Shown one piece after another: positions 32,358 to 41,547 of a stretch of DNA of 64,000 bases. Both the position numbers and the translations under genes were made by a program. Origin of the DNA: Amycolatopsis sp. cg9. GTDB lineage: Bacteria > Actinomycetota > Actinomycetes > Mycobacteriales > Pseudonocardiaceae. A model generated the notes under the pieces. That model did no database searches. It was given only the letters and a program-made list of their open reading frames with translations, and was not told the origin of the DNA. The stretch covers positions 6,742,501-6,806,500 of the forward strand of contig NZ_CP166850.1 in the NCBI RefSeq assembly GCF_041346945.1, given 5' to 3'. Each line of letters begins with the position of its first letter. Position 1 is the stretch's first letter.

Positions 32358-34261
32358 GTGTAGGCCTTCGCGACGGCCCGGCCGTCAACCGTCCACATCG
32401 GACTCGACGTGTCCACGTCGCCGGGCAGCACGGTCCGCCCGTCCGTGCAGGCGTACCCGGAGCCGGCGACGGCGAGGCACTGCAGACCGTCCGCCAGCGT
32501 GAGCAGGAAGGGATCGGCGGTCCCACCGGGCTGCGGCGGCGACGGCAGGCCGCCGGCGTAGGTCAGCAGCACGGCCCGGGTGGCCGACGTCGGGCAGGCG
32601 ACCCGCGGCTCCGGCCCGGCGAAGCACGGGTCGTAGGTGGTGCCGCCGCTCGTGCACCGGTAGGCGTCGTGGCGGCCGGACACCGCGGAGACCGCCCCGC
32701 ACCGCCCGGCCGCCCGGGCCGTCGCCGCCCCGGTTTTCGGCCGGTACTCGACGGTCTGCGTGAACCGCTGCGCGCGGCCGGCGGTGAGGGAGACCGCGAA
32801 GGCGGGGCCGGTCGCGGCCGCCGCGTTCGCCACCGCCCCGATCCCGGCGGCGAGGAACCAGCGCACGGTGTCCCCACCGTCCGGGTGGCAGGGGCCGAGC
32901 GCCGCCCACACCTCGGCGGCCAGGTCGGTGCCCGGCCGGTCCGCGGTGTAGTGGGCGGCCGTGGCGGCGGCGGCGCAGGCCGTCACGTCCGGCGCCGGCT
33001 CATCGGCCGAGCCGAACAACACGGCCACGCGGTGGGCCGCCGCGGCGAGCGTCGCACCGAGGGCGGCGCCGGGATCGGCTTGGCCCCGCAGAGTCGCCGG
33101 CAGGCGGGCGAACGGGACCTCGTAGGTCACCGCGGCACCGGGCCACAGGAGGTCCCGCTGCGGGGTGCGGCCGGTGCGCGCGGCCGATTCCGGCCAGCCG
33201 GGAGGAACGGCGAGCCGGTAGGGCACGCGCGCGTTCGAGGTCAGGGTGACCCCCGCCCGCCCGGCCCCCGCGGTGAGGCATACCCAGACCGGCCCTTGCG
33301 ACGGCCCGGGGTCGGTCGGACCGCCGGAGTCGGCGGCTCGTCCGGGCGCGCCGCTGGAACTGGCCGCGTGCTCGGGGGTGGTGGTCGCGCGGCTGGAGTC
33401 GGCTGCGTGCGCGGAATCGGTGTTCGCGCCGCCGGAGCTGGTGACTTGTCCGGGCGAGCCGCCTGGGCTGGCGGCTTGTCCGGGACTGCTGCCGGAACCG
33501 GCGGCTTGCTCGGCGTCGGTGTTCGTGCTGCTGGAGTTGGCCGCGCGTCCGGGCGAGCCGCCGGGGCTGGCGGCTTGTCCGGGACTGCTGCCGGAACCGG
33601 CGGCTTGCTCGGCGTCGGTGTTCGTGCTGCTGGAGTTGGCCGCGTGTCCGGAACCGGCCGCGCGGGGCGAGCCGGTCGCGTGCCCGGGGGTGGCGGTCGT
33701 GCTGCCGGAGCCAGCCGCATGCCCGGGATCGGTGGCCGTGCCGCCGGAACCGGCGGCCTGCTCGGCAGCGACCGTCACACCACCCGAACTCGCCGCGCGC
33801 CCGGCGCACTCCGGCTTCGGCGCCGGAGCGGGCACCACGTCCCGCCCGAGCGCGGCGAGGTCGAGCAGCCCGCCCCAGAACCGGCCCGGCCGCGGCAGGT
33901 CCGCCACGATGCTCCGCGTCGCCGTGTCGTAGGCGGCCGGCAGGAGCCGGGTGCCGTCCGCCGTGATCACGACCGGTGCGAACCCCGGTGAGGGGGCCGG
34001 TGCGGTGATCCGCAGCCGCGGGGTGCCGCCGGTGAAAGCGATGTCGGCGCCGCCGCCGGTCCGGTGTGTCAGTGGCGTCGGCACCGCCGGTTCCGGTGCC
34101 GGGTGCACCTCCGCCCGGCCGCCGGTCACCTCGACCCCGTGGACCGTCCCAGGCGGACTCACCGGAAACCTCTGCTGCACCAGGGTTCCCGTCCCGCCCA
34201 GCAGCAACGCGACCACGGCCGCGGTGAGCGCGAGCCGGGCCGGCCGGTTGTCCGTGGCCAT
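32354..34261 (-). CDS. Large anchored protein with repeat linker, function unknown
   Basis: A 635-residue protein. A single N-terminal membrane span ([20 protein letters not shown]) and no lipobox suggest anchoring with the rest outside. Residues about 150-330 are a Gly/Ser/Ala/Pro linker with a 33-residue unit repeated (33448-33645). The C-terminal part is globular with eight or more Cys, hinting at disulfides. GGGGAGG lies 6 nt before the ATG. I do not recognise a family; a cell-surface or peptidoglycan role is only a guess. Confidence 0.65.
   Translation of the reverse strand: MATDNRPARLALTAAVVALLLGGTGTLVQQRFPVSPPGTVHGVEVTGGRAEVHPAPEPAVPTPLTHRTGGGADIAFTGGTPRLRITAPAPSPGFAPVVITADGTRLLPAAYDTATRSIVADLPRPGRFWGGLLDLAALGRDVVPAPAPKPECAGRAASSGGVTVAAEQAAGSGGTATDPGHAAGSGSTTATPGHATGSPRAAGSGHAANSSSTNTDAEQAAGSGSSPGQAASPGGSPGRAANSSSTNTDAEQAAGSGSSPGQAASPGGSPGQVTSSGGANTDSAHAADSSRATTTPEHAASSSGAPGRAADSGGPTDPGPSQGPVWVCLTAGAGRAGVTLTSNARVPYRLAVPPGWPESAARTGRTPQRDLLWPGAAVTYEVPFARLPATLRGQADPGAALGATLAAAAHRVAVLFGSADEPAPDVTACAAAATAAHYTADRPGTDLAAEVWAALGPCHPDGGDTVRWFLAAGIGAVANAAAATGPAFAVSLTAGRAQRFTQTVEYRPKTGAATARAAGRCGAVSAVSGRHDAYRCTSGGTTYDPCFAGPEPRVACPTSATRAVLLTYAGGLPSPPQPGGTADPFLLTLADGLQCLAVAGSGYACTDGRTVLPGDVDTSSPMWTVDGRAVAKAYT
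33448..33645 (-). repeat. Two 99-bp direct repeats inside the anchored-protein gene
   Basis: Bases 33448-33546 and 33547-33645 are near-identical 99-bp tandem units encoding 33 residues each (SPGGSPG and [15 protein letters not shown] segments). They extend the disordered linker and may vary in number between strains. Confidence 0.8.
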
Positions 34262-34395
34262 GCGCGCCTCCCCGGGTACCCCTGTTCTTCGCGAGTCACC
34301 GGACCCGCCGTGGTCGTTAGCCGCCGTGGCCCAACCGTGACCGCGGGGCGGCAAAGCGGTCGCCGCGGGCGGCGGGCTCTGGCACCATCGGGCGG

Positions 34396-35307
34396 GTGAG
34401 CCCGGTCGAGATCGCCTGCGACGAGTCGGGCTCGGAGGGCGAAAACCTGCTCGGCGGCGAAACCGACGTCTTCGCCCACGCCGGGGTGCGGCTGAGCCCC
34501 GAGGCCGCGGCGGCCTGCGTGCGCGAGATCCGGGCGCGTATCGGCTCCCCGGCCGAGGAGTACAAGGCCAACCATCTGCTGCGCGCCAAGCACCGCGCGG
34601 TCCTCGAGTGGCTGCTCGACCCCGGCGGCCCGCTCGCCGGCCGCGGCCACGTCCACCTGACCGGCAAGACGTTCTTCGCCGTGCGCGCCGCGGTCGAGCT
34701 GCTGGCCGGACCGGACACCGGCGAGCTGGCCCGCACCCTGCACCGCGCGGGCCCCGCCGCGTTCGGCGCCGCCCGCTGGGAGTACTTCCTGACCGCGTTC
34801 ACCAGCGTGCTGCGGCGCAACCCCCGGCGCGGCGTGACGACCTCGCCGGAACGGTTCTTCGCGCTGGTCGACGAACTCGCCGCGACCCCGGGCGAAGCCG
34901 GCGAGATCCTCGGCCTCTTCCGCGGCGGCGGCGACCGCGTGGCCGCCTACCGCGCCCGGCTGGCGAGCGATCCCGGCCTGGTGCCGGTGCTGGACCCGCT
35001 GGTGCCAGCGGTGATCCACACGGTCCGCCACTGGAGCGCCGACGGCACGCCGGTCGCCCTGGTGCACGACGAGCAGCTCGCCCTGACCGCCGAGCGCGTG
35101 CTGCAGCTCAAGGCCACCCTCGGCCACCGCCTGGCCGGCGTCCGGTTCGTCGACTCCCGCGCCGACGCCCGGGTCCAGATCGCCGACTTCCTCGCCGGCG
35201 TCGCCCGCCGCATCGCCTCCGACGAGCTGAACGGCCGCGGCGACGCCCGCCTGACCGGGCTGCTGAAGTCCTTTGTGGACACCGAATGGGACGGGCTCAG
35301 CAGCTGA
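34396..35307 (+). CDS. DUF3800 domain protein
   Basis: A 303-residue protein. The N-terminal IACDESGSEGENL and the C-terminal VRFVDSRADARVQIADFLAG, with Asp residues spaced as in RNase H-like DUF3800, identify the family. DUF3800 is often found near defence or mobile loci, and its RNase H fold suggests nuclease activity, but function is unproven. The start is GTG 34396. It is convergent with the Ser/Thr kinase gene (11-bp overlap). Confidence 0.8.
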   Translation: MSPVEIACDESGSEGENLLGGETDVFAHAGVRLSPEAAAACVREIRARIGSPAEEYKANHLLRAKHRAVLEWLLDPGGPLAGRGHVHLTGKTFFAVRAAVELLAGPDTGELARTLHRAGPAAFGAARWEYFLTAFTSVLRRNPRRGVTTSPERFFALVDELAATPGEAGEILGLFRGGGDRVAAYRARLASDPGLVPVLDPLVPAVIHTVRHWSADGTPVALVHDEQLALTAERVLQLKATLGHRLAGVRFVDSRADARVQIADFLAGVARRIASDELNGRGDARLTGLLKSFVDTEWDGLSS

Positions 35308-36754
35308 GCACCTGCGCCGGCGAACTCGTGTTGTCGAGCCGCTTGACGTACGCGCCGCCGCTGCGCCGGGCGCACGCGGTTTCCTTGGTGGCGAACGGCC
35401 CGGCGTAGACGGCGTACACGTCGGCGCCGTTCAGCCGCTGCCGCAGCGACCCGCAGCCGGTGGTCGGTGCGTGCAGGTAGCTCGAGCCGGGGTGGGTGTC
35501 GAGGAAGCGCTGGACGTCGGCGCGGTAGCGGGCCGGGGTCACGGCGGAGCCGAGGATCACCACGAACGACCCGTCGCACGCGGGCGTGCTCATCGCGGTC
35601 GCCAGCCCGAGGTCGGCCCCGCCCGCGACGACCGTGGTGGCGACGGACGTCCGGACGCTCACCTGCGTGGTCGTCACCGGCGGGGTGGTCGGCGGCGGCG
35701 TGGGGGAGGGCGTGGCCGACGCCGGGGTCGAGGGCGGGCTCGCCGTCGCCCCGCCCGGGGACGTCGCGCGGAAGAACGTGAACCACGCGGCCACGGCCAC
35801 GAGGGCGAGCACCGCCACCGCGGCGACCACCCAGGGCGCCTTCGCCGTCCGGGGCCGCTCGGGCACCGGAACCGGATCGGGCGCCGGGGCGACGCGGGTG
35901 GCCTGCCGCGTCGGGGGCGCGGCGGCGCCGACCGGGCTGGTGCCGCCGAGCGCGGCCCGCGCGGCGTCCGCCAGCTCCGCGACCGAGCCGAAGCGGTCCG
36001 CCGGGTCCTTCGCCATGCCCCGCGCGATCACGTCGTCGAACGCGGCGGGCAGGCCGGGCCGCAGCGCGCTCGGCCGGGGCGGCGGCTGGTGCAGGTGGGC
36101 GCCGATCAGCGACGCGGCCGTCGACGCGGGGAACGGCTTGCTGCCGGTCAGGCACTGGTGCAGCACGCAGGCCAGCGAATAGACGTCGACGCGGTGGTCG
36201 GCGGGCGCGTCGGTGAAGCGCTCGGGTGCCATGTAGTCGAGGGTGCCGACGGCCCCGCCGGTCGCGGTCAGCCCGGTGTCGGCCCCGGCCGCACGGGCGA
36301 TCCCGAAGTCCACGAGGTAGGCGAACCCGGTCGCGTCGACGAGCACGTTCGACGGCTTGACGTCCCGGTGCACCAGCCCTTCGGCGTGCGCGGCGGCCAG
36401 CGCCCGCGCGACCTGCCCGATGATGTCGACCGCGGCACCCGGCGACGGCGCCCCGCCCGCGGCCAGCCTGCTGCCGAGGTCGTCGCCGTCGACCAGCCGC
36501 ATGTCGAGGTAGAGCCGCCCGTCGAGCTCCCCGTAGGCGTGGATCGGGATGACGTGCGGCTCGCGCAGCCGCGCCACGGCGTGCGCCTCCCGCCGGAACC
36601 GCTCCTGGAACTCCCGGTCGGCGGCGAACCCGGGGGAGAGCAGCTTCAGCGCGACGACGCGGTCGTGGCGCGTGTCGTGGGCGCGGTACACCTTGCCCAT
36701 CCCGCCGCGGGCGATCAGCGACTCCACGCGGTAGGGCCCGAACTGCCAGCTCAC
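35297..36754 (-). CDS. Membrane Ser/Thr protein kinase (PknB-like)
   Basis: A 485-residue receptor-like kinase. The N-lobe has GPYRVESLIARGGMGKVYRA and the VALKLLS Lys. The catalytic loop is LVHRDVKPSNVLV, the Mg site DFGIAR and the activation segment GTLDYMAPERF. A single span follows the kinase domain (WVVAAVAVLALVAVAAWFTF), leaving an extracellular Ser/Thr/Pro linker and a SPOR-like C-terminal repeat domain (GSFVVILGS, DVYAVYAGPFATKETAC). No PASTA domains are present. The GTG at 36754 is chosen because GGAGG sits 7 nt upstream; ATG 36760 abuts it. Confidence 0.88.
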   Translation of the reverse strand: MSWQFGPYRVESLIARGGMGKVYRAHDTRHDRVVALKLLSPGFAADREFQERFRREAHAVARLREPHVIPIHAYGELDGRLYLDMRLVDGDDLGSRLAAGGAPSPGAAVDIIGQVARALAAAHAEGLVHRDVKPSNVLVDATGFAYLVDFGIARAAGADTGLTATGGAVGTLDYMAPERFTDAPADHRVDVYSLACVLHQCLTGSKPFPASTAASLIGAHLHQPPPRPSALRPGLPAAFDDVIARGMAKDPADRFGSVAELADAARAALGGTSPVGAAAPPTRQATRVAPAPDPVPVPERPRTAKAPWVVAAVAVLALVAVAAWFTFFRATSPGGATASPPSTPASATPSPTPPPTTPPVTTTQVSVRTSVATTVVAGGADLGLATAMSTPACDGSFVVILGSAVTPARYRADVQRFLDTHPGSSYLHAPTTGCGSLRQRLNGADVYAVYAGPFATKETACARRSGGAYVKRLDNTSSPAQVLSC

Positions 36755-36819
36755 GTTCATCCCTCCGCAGACACCGGGAAGTCGTCGCCTGCGGGCCACG
36801 ACGTTACACGGAGGGGATT

Positions 36820-36835
36820 GCTGACTATAGTCAGC
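36820..36835. promoter_or_regulatory. 16-bp perfect palindrome, probable MarR operator
   Basis: GCTGACTA/TAGTCAGC is a perfect palindrome ending 2 bp before the ATG of the MarR-GNAT fusion gene. The position covers the start region of a gene whose product has a MarR-like DNA-binding domain, so autorepression is likely. Confidence 0.6.
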
Positions 36836-36837
36836 GA

Positions 36838-37740
36838 ATGGACCAGGACCTGATCGACGGCGTCCGGCGGTTCAACCGCACGGTCACCCAGCGGATCGGT
36901 GCGCTCGACGACGCCTTCCTCGCCCGCGACCGGCCGCTCGGGCAGGCGCGGGTCCTGTGGGAGATCGGCACTCCCGGGCTGGACGTGCGCGAGCTGCGGG
37001 AACGGCTCGACCTCGACTCCGGTTACCTGAGCCGGCTGCTGCGCGGGCTCGAGCAGGACGGCCTGGTGCGCGTCGAGCCGAACGCCGCCGACGGCCGGGT
37101 GCGGACCGCGCGGCTCACCGAGGCCGGGGCGGCCGAACGCGCCACGCTCGATCGGCTGTCCGACGACGCGGCCGCGTCGATCCTCGATCCGCTGTCCGGT
37201 GGTCAGCGCACCCGGCTCGTCGCCGCGATGGCCGAGGTCGAGCGGCTGCTGACGGCGTCGGCGGTCGAGGTCGCGCCGTGCCGGCCGGAGCGGCCCGCGG
37301 CGCGGTTCTGCCTGCGCGCCTACTTCGCCGAGCTGGCCCGGCGGTTCGACGACGGCTTCGACCCGGAGCTCAGCACCTCCGCGGCCGACGCCGAGATGAC
37401 GCCGCCGGCCGGGGTGCTGCTGGTCGCCACGCTGCACGGCGAACCGGTCGGGTGCGGCGCGCTGAAGTTCCCCGGCGGCGCGCCCGCCGAGGTCAAGCGG
37501 ATGTGGGTGGCACCGTCCGCGCGCGGGCTCGGGCTGGGCCGGCGGTTGCTCGCCGAGCTGGAAGCGCACGCCGCCGGGCAGGGCGTCCGGACGCTGCGGC
37601 TGGAGACGAACCGCGCGCTCGCCGAGGCGATCGGGCTGTACCGCGCGGCCGGCTACCGCGAGGTCGAGCCGTTCAACGACGAGCACTACGCCGATCACTG
37701 GTTCGAGAAGCACCTCCCCGGCCCCCGTACCCTGGTCTAG
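36838..37740 (+). CDS. MarR-GNAT fusion (HTH regulator plus N-acetyltransferase)
   Basis: A 300-residue bifunctional protein. Residues about 5-145 are a MarR domain (LGQARVLWEIGTPGLDVREL and the recognition segment SGYLSRLLRGLEQDGLV). Residues about 150-300 are a GNAT acetyltransferase with the acetyl-CoA motif VAPSARGLGLGRRLLAELE. Such fusions are known in actinobacteria, where the acetyltransferase may act on the effector. A 16-bp palindrome lies directly upstream of the ATG. The sirtuin gene begins one base into the stop codon. Confidence 0.88.
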   Translation: MDQDLIDGVRRFNRTVTQRIGALDDAFLARDRPLGQARVLWEIGTPGLDVRELRERLDLDSGYLSRLLRGLEQDGLVRVEPNAADGRVRTARLTEAGAAERATLDRLSDDAAASILDPLSGGQRTRLVAAMAEVERLLTASAVEVAPCRPERPAARFCLRAYFAELARRFDDGFDPELSTSAADAEMTPPAGVLLVATLHGEPVGCGALKFPGGAPAEVKRMWVAPSARGLGLGRRLLAELEAHAAGQGVRTLRLETNRALAEAIGLYRAAGYREVEPFNDEHYADHWFEKHLPGPRTLV

Positions 37741-38648
37741 TGCGGACCCGGCCCACCCTCTCCTGGACGTCGGCGGACGCGCCGCTGCCGCGGACGTCCA
37801 GCCTCGACGAGCTCACCGACGTCGTCGCGCGCGGCCGCGTCGCCGTGCTGAGCGGCGCCGGGCTGTCCACCGAGTCCGGGATCCCCGACTACCGCGGCGA
37901 AACCGGCAGCCTGCGCCGGCACACGCCGATGACCTACGACGAGTTCGTCACCAGCGCCGAGGGACGGCAGCGGTACTGGGCGCGCAGCCACCTCGGCTGG
38001 CGCACGATCGCCCGCGCCGACCCCAACGACGGCCACCGCGCGGTGACCGCCCTGCGAGAAGGCGGGTACGTCGACGGTGTCATCACCCAGAACGTCGACG
38101 GCCTGCACCAGGCGGCCGGCACGGCGGACGCGATCGAGCTGCACGGCAGCCTCGACCGGGTGATCTGCCTGGACTGCCGCCGCACGAGCCCGCGCGCCGA
38201 CCTGGACCGCCGCCTGCGCGCGGCGAACCCCGCTTTCGACGGCGCGGCCACCCGCATCAACCCGGACGGCGACGTCGAGCTCCCCGACGACGTCGTGCGC
38301 CGCTTCACTCCGGTCCCGTGCGCGGACTGCGCGTCCGGCGTGCTGAAACCGGACGTCGTGTTCTTCGGCGAGAACGTCCCGCGCCCGCGCGTCGAGGAGT
38401 GCTACCGGCTGGTCGACGCCGCCGAGGCGCTGCTGGTGCTCGGCTCGTCCCTGACGGTGATGTCCGGCCTCCGGTTCGTCCGCCACGCGGCGAAGGCGGG
38501 CAAGCCGGTGGTGATCGTCAACCACGGCGAAACGCGCGGCGACCGCTACGCGTCGGTGCGGGTCGACCGCCCGCTCGGCGGGGCGCTGACCGAGCTGGCG
38601 GGCCGGCTGGGCTGCGGGCTCACCGGGGATCGCGGCCGAACCGCCTGA
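37740..38648 (+). CDS. Sir2-family NAD-dependent deacylase
   Basis: A 302-residue sirtuin. Core motifs are VLSGAGLSTESGIPDYRG, TQNVDGLHQAAG (catalytic His shortly after in IELHGSL), zinc cysteines in CLDCRRT and PCADCASG, and VVFFGENVPRP. NAD-dependent removal of acyl groups from lysine is expected. The GTG start shares a base with the stop of the MarR-GNAT gene, so an acetyltransferase regulator and a deacylase are co-translated. The 3' end overlaps the convergent DinB-like gene by 29 bp. Confidence 0.9.
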   Translation: MRTRPTLSWTSADAPLPRTSSLDELTDVVARGRVAVLSGAGLSTESGIPDYRGETGSLRRHTPMTYDEFVTSAEGRQRYWARSHLGWRTIARADPNDGHRAVTALREGGYVDGVITQNVDGLHQAAGTADAIELHGSLDRVICLDCRRTSPRADLDRRLRAANPAFDGAATRINPDGDVELPDDVVRRFTPVPCADCASGVLKPDVVFFGENVPRPRVEECYRLVDAAEALLVLGSSLTVMSGLRFVRHAAKAGKPVVIVNHGETRGDRYASVRVDRPLGGALTELAGRLGCGLTGDRGRTA

Positions 38649-39186
38649 GCACCCGGTCCTGCCGCGACGCGCCGGGCTCGTCCGGCGGCGGGGCGGCGAA
38701 GACCCGCGAGCTCAGCGCCAGCCCGGCGAAGATGGCGTCGTGGTCCTCGTCGAGCCACGCGACGAGCCCGGGGTCGAGGGTGTCGTCCGCGCCGAGGGCG
38801 CGGGCCAGGTCCCAGGTGTGCACGGTGCTGTCGGCCGTGCGGACCGCCAGGGCCCGCCGTCCGGTCAGCTCGCCCAGCGGGTAGTCGACGACGCGGTCCA
38901 GCGCGCCGGGCGCGGCGAACGCCGCGGCGCAGGCCCGCACCGACCCGGTGTACGCCGCGACGGGGTCGTCGCCGAGCGCGTCGGCGTCGCGGGCGGCCAG
39001 GAACTCGGCCCGGGTGGCGCCGGCGAGGAGCCCGACGTAGTTGAGGTTGCCGCGGGTCATGTGGTTCACCAGCGCCCGCACGTCCCGTTCGGAGCACGGC
39101 GTCGGCGCGGCCCAGCCGTCGGCAGGCACCGCGCGGAGGTGGTGCTCGAAACCCTTGCCGGCGAGCAGGAAACGGTCCAGGAGCAT
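38620..39186 (-). CDS. Mycothiol-dependent maleylpyruvate isomerase N-terminal (DinB-like) domain protein, TIGR03086 type
   Basis: A 188-residue protein. The pattern GFEHHLRAVPADGWAAPTPC, SERDVRALVNHM and TADSTVHTWDLARALG, with metal-ligand His residues, matches the MDMPI_N/TIGR03086 group. Such proteins use mycothiol as a cofactor thiol, or are thiol transferases of unknown substrate. The start is ATG 39186. It is leftward, and a 19-bp-stem hairpin lies between it and the truncated globin gene. Confidence 0.8.
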   Translation of the reverse strand: MLLDRFLLAGKGFEHHLRAVPADGWAAPTPCSERDVRALVNHMTRGNLNYVGLLAGATRAEFLAARDADALGDDPVAAYTGSVRACAAAFAAPGALDRVVDYPLGELTGRRALAVRTADSTVHTWDLARALGADDTLDPGLVAWLDEDHDAIFAGLALSSRVFAAPPPDEPGASRQDRVLRRFGRDPR

Positions 39187-39245
39187 GGCCGCCAGTCTGG
39201 TGCGGACCCCGCGCGCGGCGCTCGCGGGTTTCGGACGTCGTGGAC

Positions 39246-39289
39246 GAGCCCGGTCCGGGCGGGTGGGGGAACCCGCCCGGACCGGGCTC
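39246..39289. terminator. Very strong hairpin upstream of the DinB-like gene
   Basis: A perfect 19-bp stem, GAGCCCGGTCCGGGCGGGT (39246-39264) with its complement (39271-39289), has a 6-nt loop. Lying between two leftward genes, it could terminate transcription of the globin gene or insulate the next gene. No U-tract follows. Confidence 0.55.
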
Positions 39290-39365
39290 TGGCGACGGAC
39301 CTCCACAGCCGGTCGTCGCCTGCAAGACGCGGCGGCCGCCCCAGGCGTTACAGCGCCGTTCGCAC

Positions 39366-39393
39366 CGATCCGGCCGCGGCCACGGCCGGATCG
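39366..39393 (-). terminator. Hairpin just after the truncated globin gene
   Basis: CGATCCGGCCG (39366-39376) pairs with CGGCCGGATCG (39383-39393): an 11-bp stem and 6-nt loop. It begins 14 bp after the leftward globin stop at 39408. It is a likely terminator for that gene. Confidence 0.5.
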
Positions 39394-39407
39394 CCCTCGG
39401 CGGACGG

Positions 39408-39905
39408 TTACGTGCCGCTCGGGGGTCCGGCCTGCTTCGAGCCGGACCCGTGCGGTGGCTGCAACCCGTGCCAGGACCAGTGCGGCATGCCGAGCCCGGC
39501 GGGGACCTCGGTGGCCGGGCCGGGGTAGGTCAGCACCTCGGCCACCGCCCACTCCATGTAGGCCCGCAGCGCGGCGCGGAACTCGGGATCGGCGGGCAGG
39601 CCGGCGTCGTCCGCGGCCTGGACGAAGCACGCCACGAACCGGCGGCCGAGGTCGCTCATGTCGCCGTTACCGGCGTGCATCCGCAGCATCGCCGAGTGGT
39701 CGCTGCACTCCTGCGAGAACCGCGGCGGCCCGCCCATGACCTCGGCCCAGTACCGGGCCAGCCGTTCGACGTGCCGCGGGTGCTGGCCCGGGTGTGAGAA
39801 CGGGTGGTTCAGCTCCGGGTCGGCGAGGCAGCGCTCGTGGTGGGCGGCGGCCAGCGCGAGGAACGCGGGGTCACCGCCGGCGAATTCGTAGAGCGTGGGG
39901 CGCAC
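39408..39905 (-). CDS. Truncated hemoglobin (group II-like)
   Basis: A 165-residue globin. TLYEFAGGDPAFLALAAAHH at the N-terminus, HPFSHPGQHPRHVERLARYW as the E-helix region and HSAMLRMHAGNGDMSDLGRR with the proximal His match trHb proteins. Roles in O2 or NO handling are known in mycobacteria. The C-terminal tail after GLGMPHWSWHGLQ is extended. The start is GTG. Two hairpins follow the gene. Confidence 0.8.
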   Translation of the reverse strand: MRPTLYEFAGGDPAFLALAAAHHERCLADPELNHPFSHPGQHPRHVERLARYWAEVMGGPPRFSQECSDHSAMLRMHAGNGDMSDLGRRFVACFVQAADDAGLPADPEFRAALRAYMEWAVAEVLTYPGPATEVPAGLGMPHWSWHGLQPPHGSGSKQAGPPSGT

Positions 39906-39937
39906 CCGCCGAGCCTGGCACGCCGCGCTCCCGGAAG

Positions 39938-40876
39938 CTAGCGCGCGCCGGCGGCGGCGCGTTCCGCCGCGGGGGAGAACCCGCCGTAGGCCGCGACGGC
40001 GCGCTCGACGTCCTCGGTCACGAGGTCGTGGTTGAGCGCGCCCGCGGCGGCCGCGCCCTGGGCCGCGGCGATGATCACCGTCGCGCGCGCGTCGACGACG
40101 TTCCCGGCCGCCCACACCCCCGGCACGCTGGTCTTCCCGCTGGGGTCGACCGCGCCTTCGGTGTAACCGAGCCCGCGCAGGAGCTCGTCGTGCGGGACGG
40201 TCCGGGTGCGGAGGAACAGCGCCGTGCGCGGGACGAACCGGTCACCCAGCTCGATCCCGGTCAGCCGGCCGCTCTCCCGGCGCACCGCGGTGACGACGCC
40301 GTCGACGACCCGGATGCCGCGCGCGTCGAGCCGTTCGCGGTCCTCTTCGGACGGTGGCGCGGTGTGGGCGAAGTAGACGACGTCGGGGGACCACTGGCGG
40401 ACGAGCAGCGCGTGCTCGACGCTCCCGGGCTCGGTGCCGAGCACGCCGAGCGGCTCGTCGCGCACTTCGTAACCGTGGCAGTAGGGGCAGGTCACCGCGC
40501 CGGTGCCCCAGCTCTCCCGCAGGCCGGGCAGGTCCGGCAGGTCGTCGTGGACGCCGGTGGCGACCAGGACGCGCCGGGCGGTCAGCTCCCGGCCGCTCGC
40601 GAGCCGGGCGGTGAACCCGGGTTCGAGCCGCGTCACGCTGTCGTCCAGCAGCTCGACGCCGTAGCCGCCGAGTTCTTCACGGCCGATCTTCAGGAGGTCG
40701 GACGGCGGCAGGCCGTCCCGCGAAAGGAAGCCGTGCATGTGTTCGGCCGGGGCGTTGCGCGGTGCCCGGGCGTCGACGACGGCGACCCGCCGCCGCGCGC
40801 GGCCCAGCATCAGGGCGGCGTTCAGGCCGGCCGCACCGCCACCCACCACCAGGACGTCATAGCTGTTTTCGGTCAT
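39938..40876 (-). CDS. FAD-dependent thioredoxin-reductase-like oxidoreductase
   Basis: A 312-residue flavoprotein. The FAD motif is VLVVGGGAAGLNAALMLGRA, the redox-type CPYCHGYE holds a CxxC, and a C-terminal GVWAAGNVVDARATVIIAAA is the family FAD motif. The NAD(P)H site lacks the full GxGxxA. It may be a ferredoxin/thioredoxin reductase-like or an isolated NAD(P)H oxidoreductase. It diverges from an XRE-cupin regulator, which probably controls it. Confidence 0.86.
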   Translation of the reverse strand: MTENSYDVLVVGGGAAGLNAALMLGRARRRVAVVDARAPRNAPAEHMHGFLSRDGLPPSDLLKIGREELGGYGVELLDDSVTRLEPGFTARLASGRELTARRVLVATGVHDDLPDLPGLRESWGTGAVTCPYCHGYEVRDEPLGVLGTEPGSVEHALLVRQWSPDVVYFAHTAPPSEEDRERLDARGIRVVDGVVTAVRRESGRLTGIELGDRFVPRTALFLRTRTVPHDELLRGLGYTEGAVDPSGKTSVPGVWAAGNVVDARATVIIAAAQGAAAAGALNHDLVTEDVERAVAAYGGFSPAAERAAAGAR

Positions 40877-40953
40877 GCCGCCACCTTGAACCCGGCCGCG
40901 CGAATCCGACAACTAATGTTGCCGTTTCCGGGACGAGCGGGTTTCCTGGGGGC

Positions 40954-41538
40954 ATGACGGACGCGATCACCCAGGCACTGGCCGAAGTCGGCCCCCGGCT
41001 CAAGCGGGTCCGCACCCAGCGGCGGGTCACCCTGGCCGACCTCTCGGCGGCGACGGGCATTTCGAAGAGCACGCTTTCCCGGCTGGAGTCCGGCCAGCGG
41101 AAGCCGAGCCTGGAGCTGCTGCTGCCGATCGCGCAGGCCCACCAGGTCCCGCTCGACGAGCTGGTGGGCGCCCCCGAGGTCGGCGACCCCCGCGTCCGCC
41201 TCACCGCCCGCCGCATCCCGCGCCACAACGGCGCGACGATGACCGTCCTGCCGCTGACTCGCCAGCCCGGCGCGCCCCAGGCGTTCAAGATGATCCTGGA
41301 GGCGGAGACGGGCGAGCCCGATCCCCAGGTCCACGAGGGCTACGAGTGGCTGTACGTCCTTTCGGGACGGTTGCGGCTGGTGCTGGCCGACCGCGACATG
41401 GTCCTGGGCCCCGGCGAGGCGGCGGAGTTCGACACGCGGCTGCCGCACTGGTTCGGCGCGGTCGACCGGCCGGCGGAGATCCTCAGCCTGTTCGGGAAGC
41501 AGGGGGAGCGGCTCCACCTGCGGGCGAAGTCCCGCTGA
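40954..41538 (+). CDS. XRE-family regulator with cupin domain
   Basis: A 194-residue protein. The HTH reads RRVTLADLSAATGISKSTLS. The C-terminal half is a cupin (EGYEWLYVLSGRLRLVLAD, GPGEAAEFDTRLPHWFGA) that binds a small ligand. Such regulators often repress a divergent flavin enzyme, which is exactly the neighbour at 39938-40876. The 77-bp shared gap contains a short CAAC/GTTG dyad around 40910-40921. Confidence 0.87.
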   Translation: MTDAITQALAEVGPRLKRVRTQRRVTLADLSAATGISKSTLSRLESGQRKPSLELLLPIAQAHQVPLDELVGAPEVGDPRVRLTARRIPRHNGATMTVLPLTRQPGAPQAFKMILEAETGEPDPQVHEGYEWLYVLSGRLRLVLADRDMVLGPGEAAEFDTRLPHWFGAVDRPAEILSLFGKQGERLHLRAKSR

Positions 41539-41547
41539 CTTCTGGAC

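Noticed and set aside
33448..33645. CRISPR-like direct repeat
   Set aside because: The two 99-bp units are in frame in a coding region and are adjacent without unique spacers.
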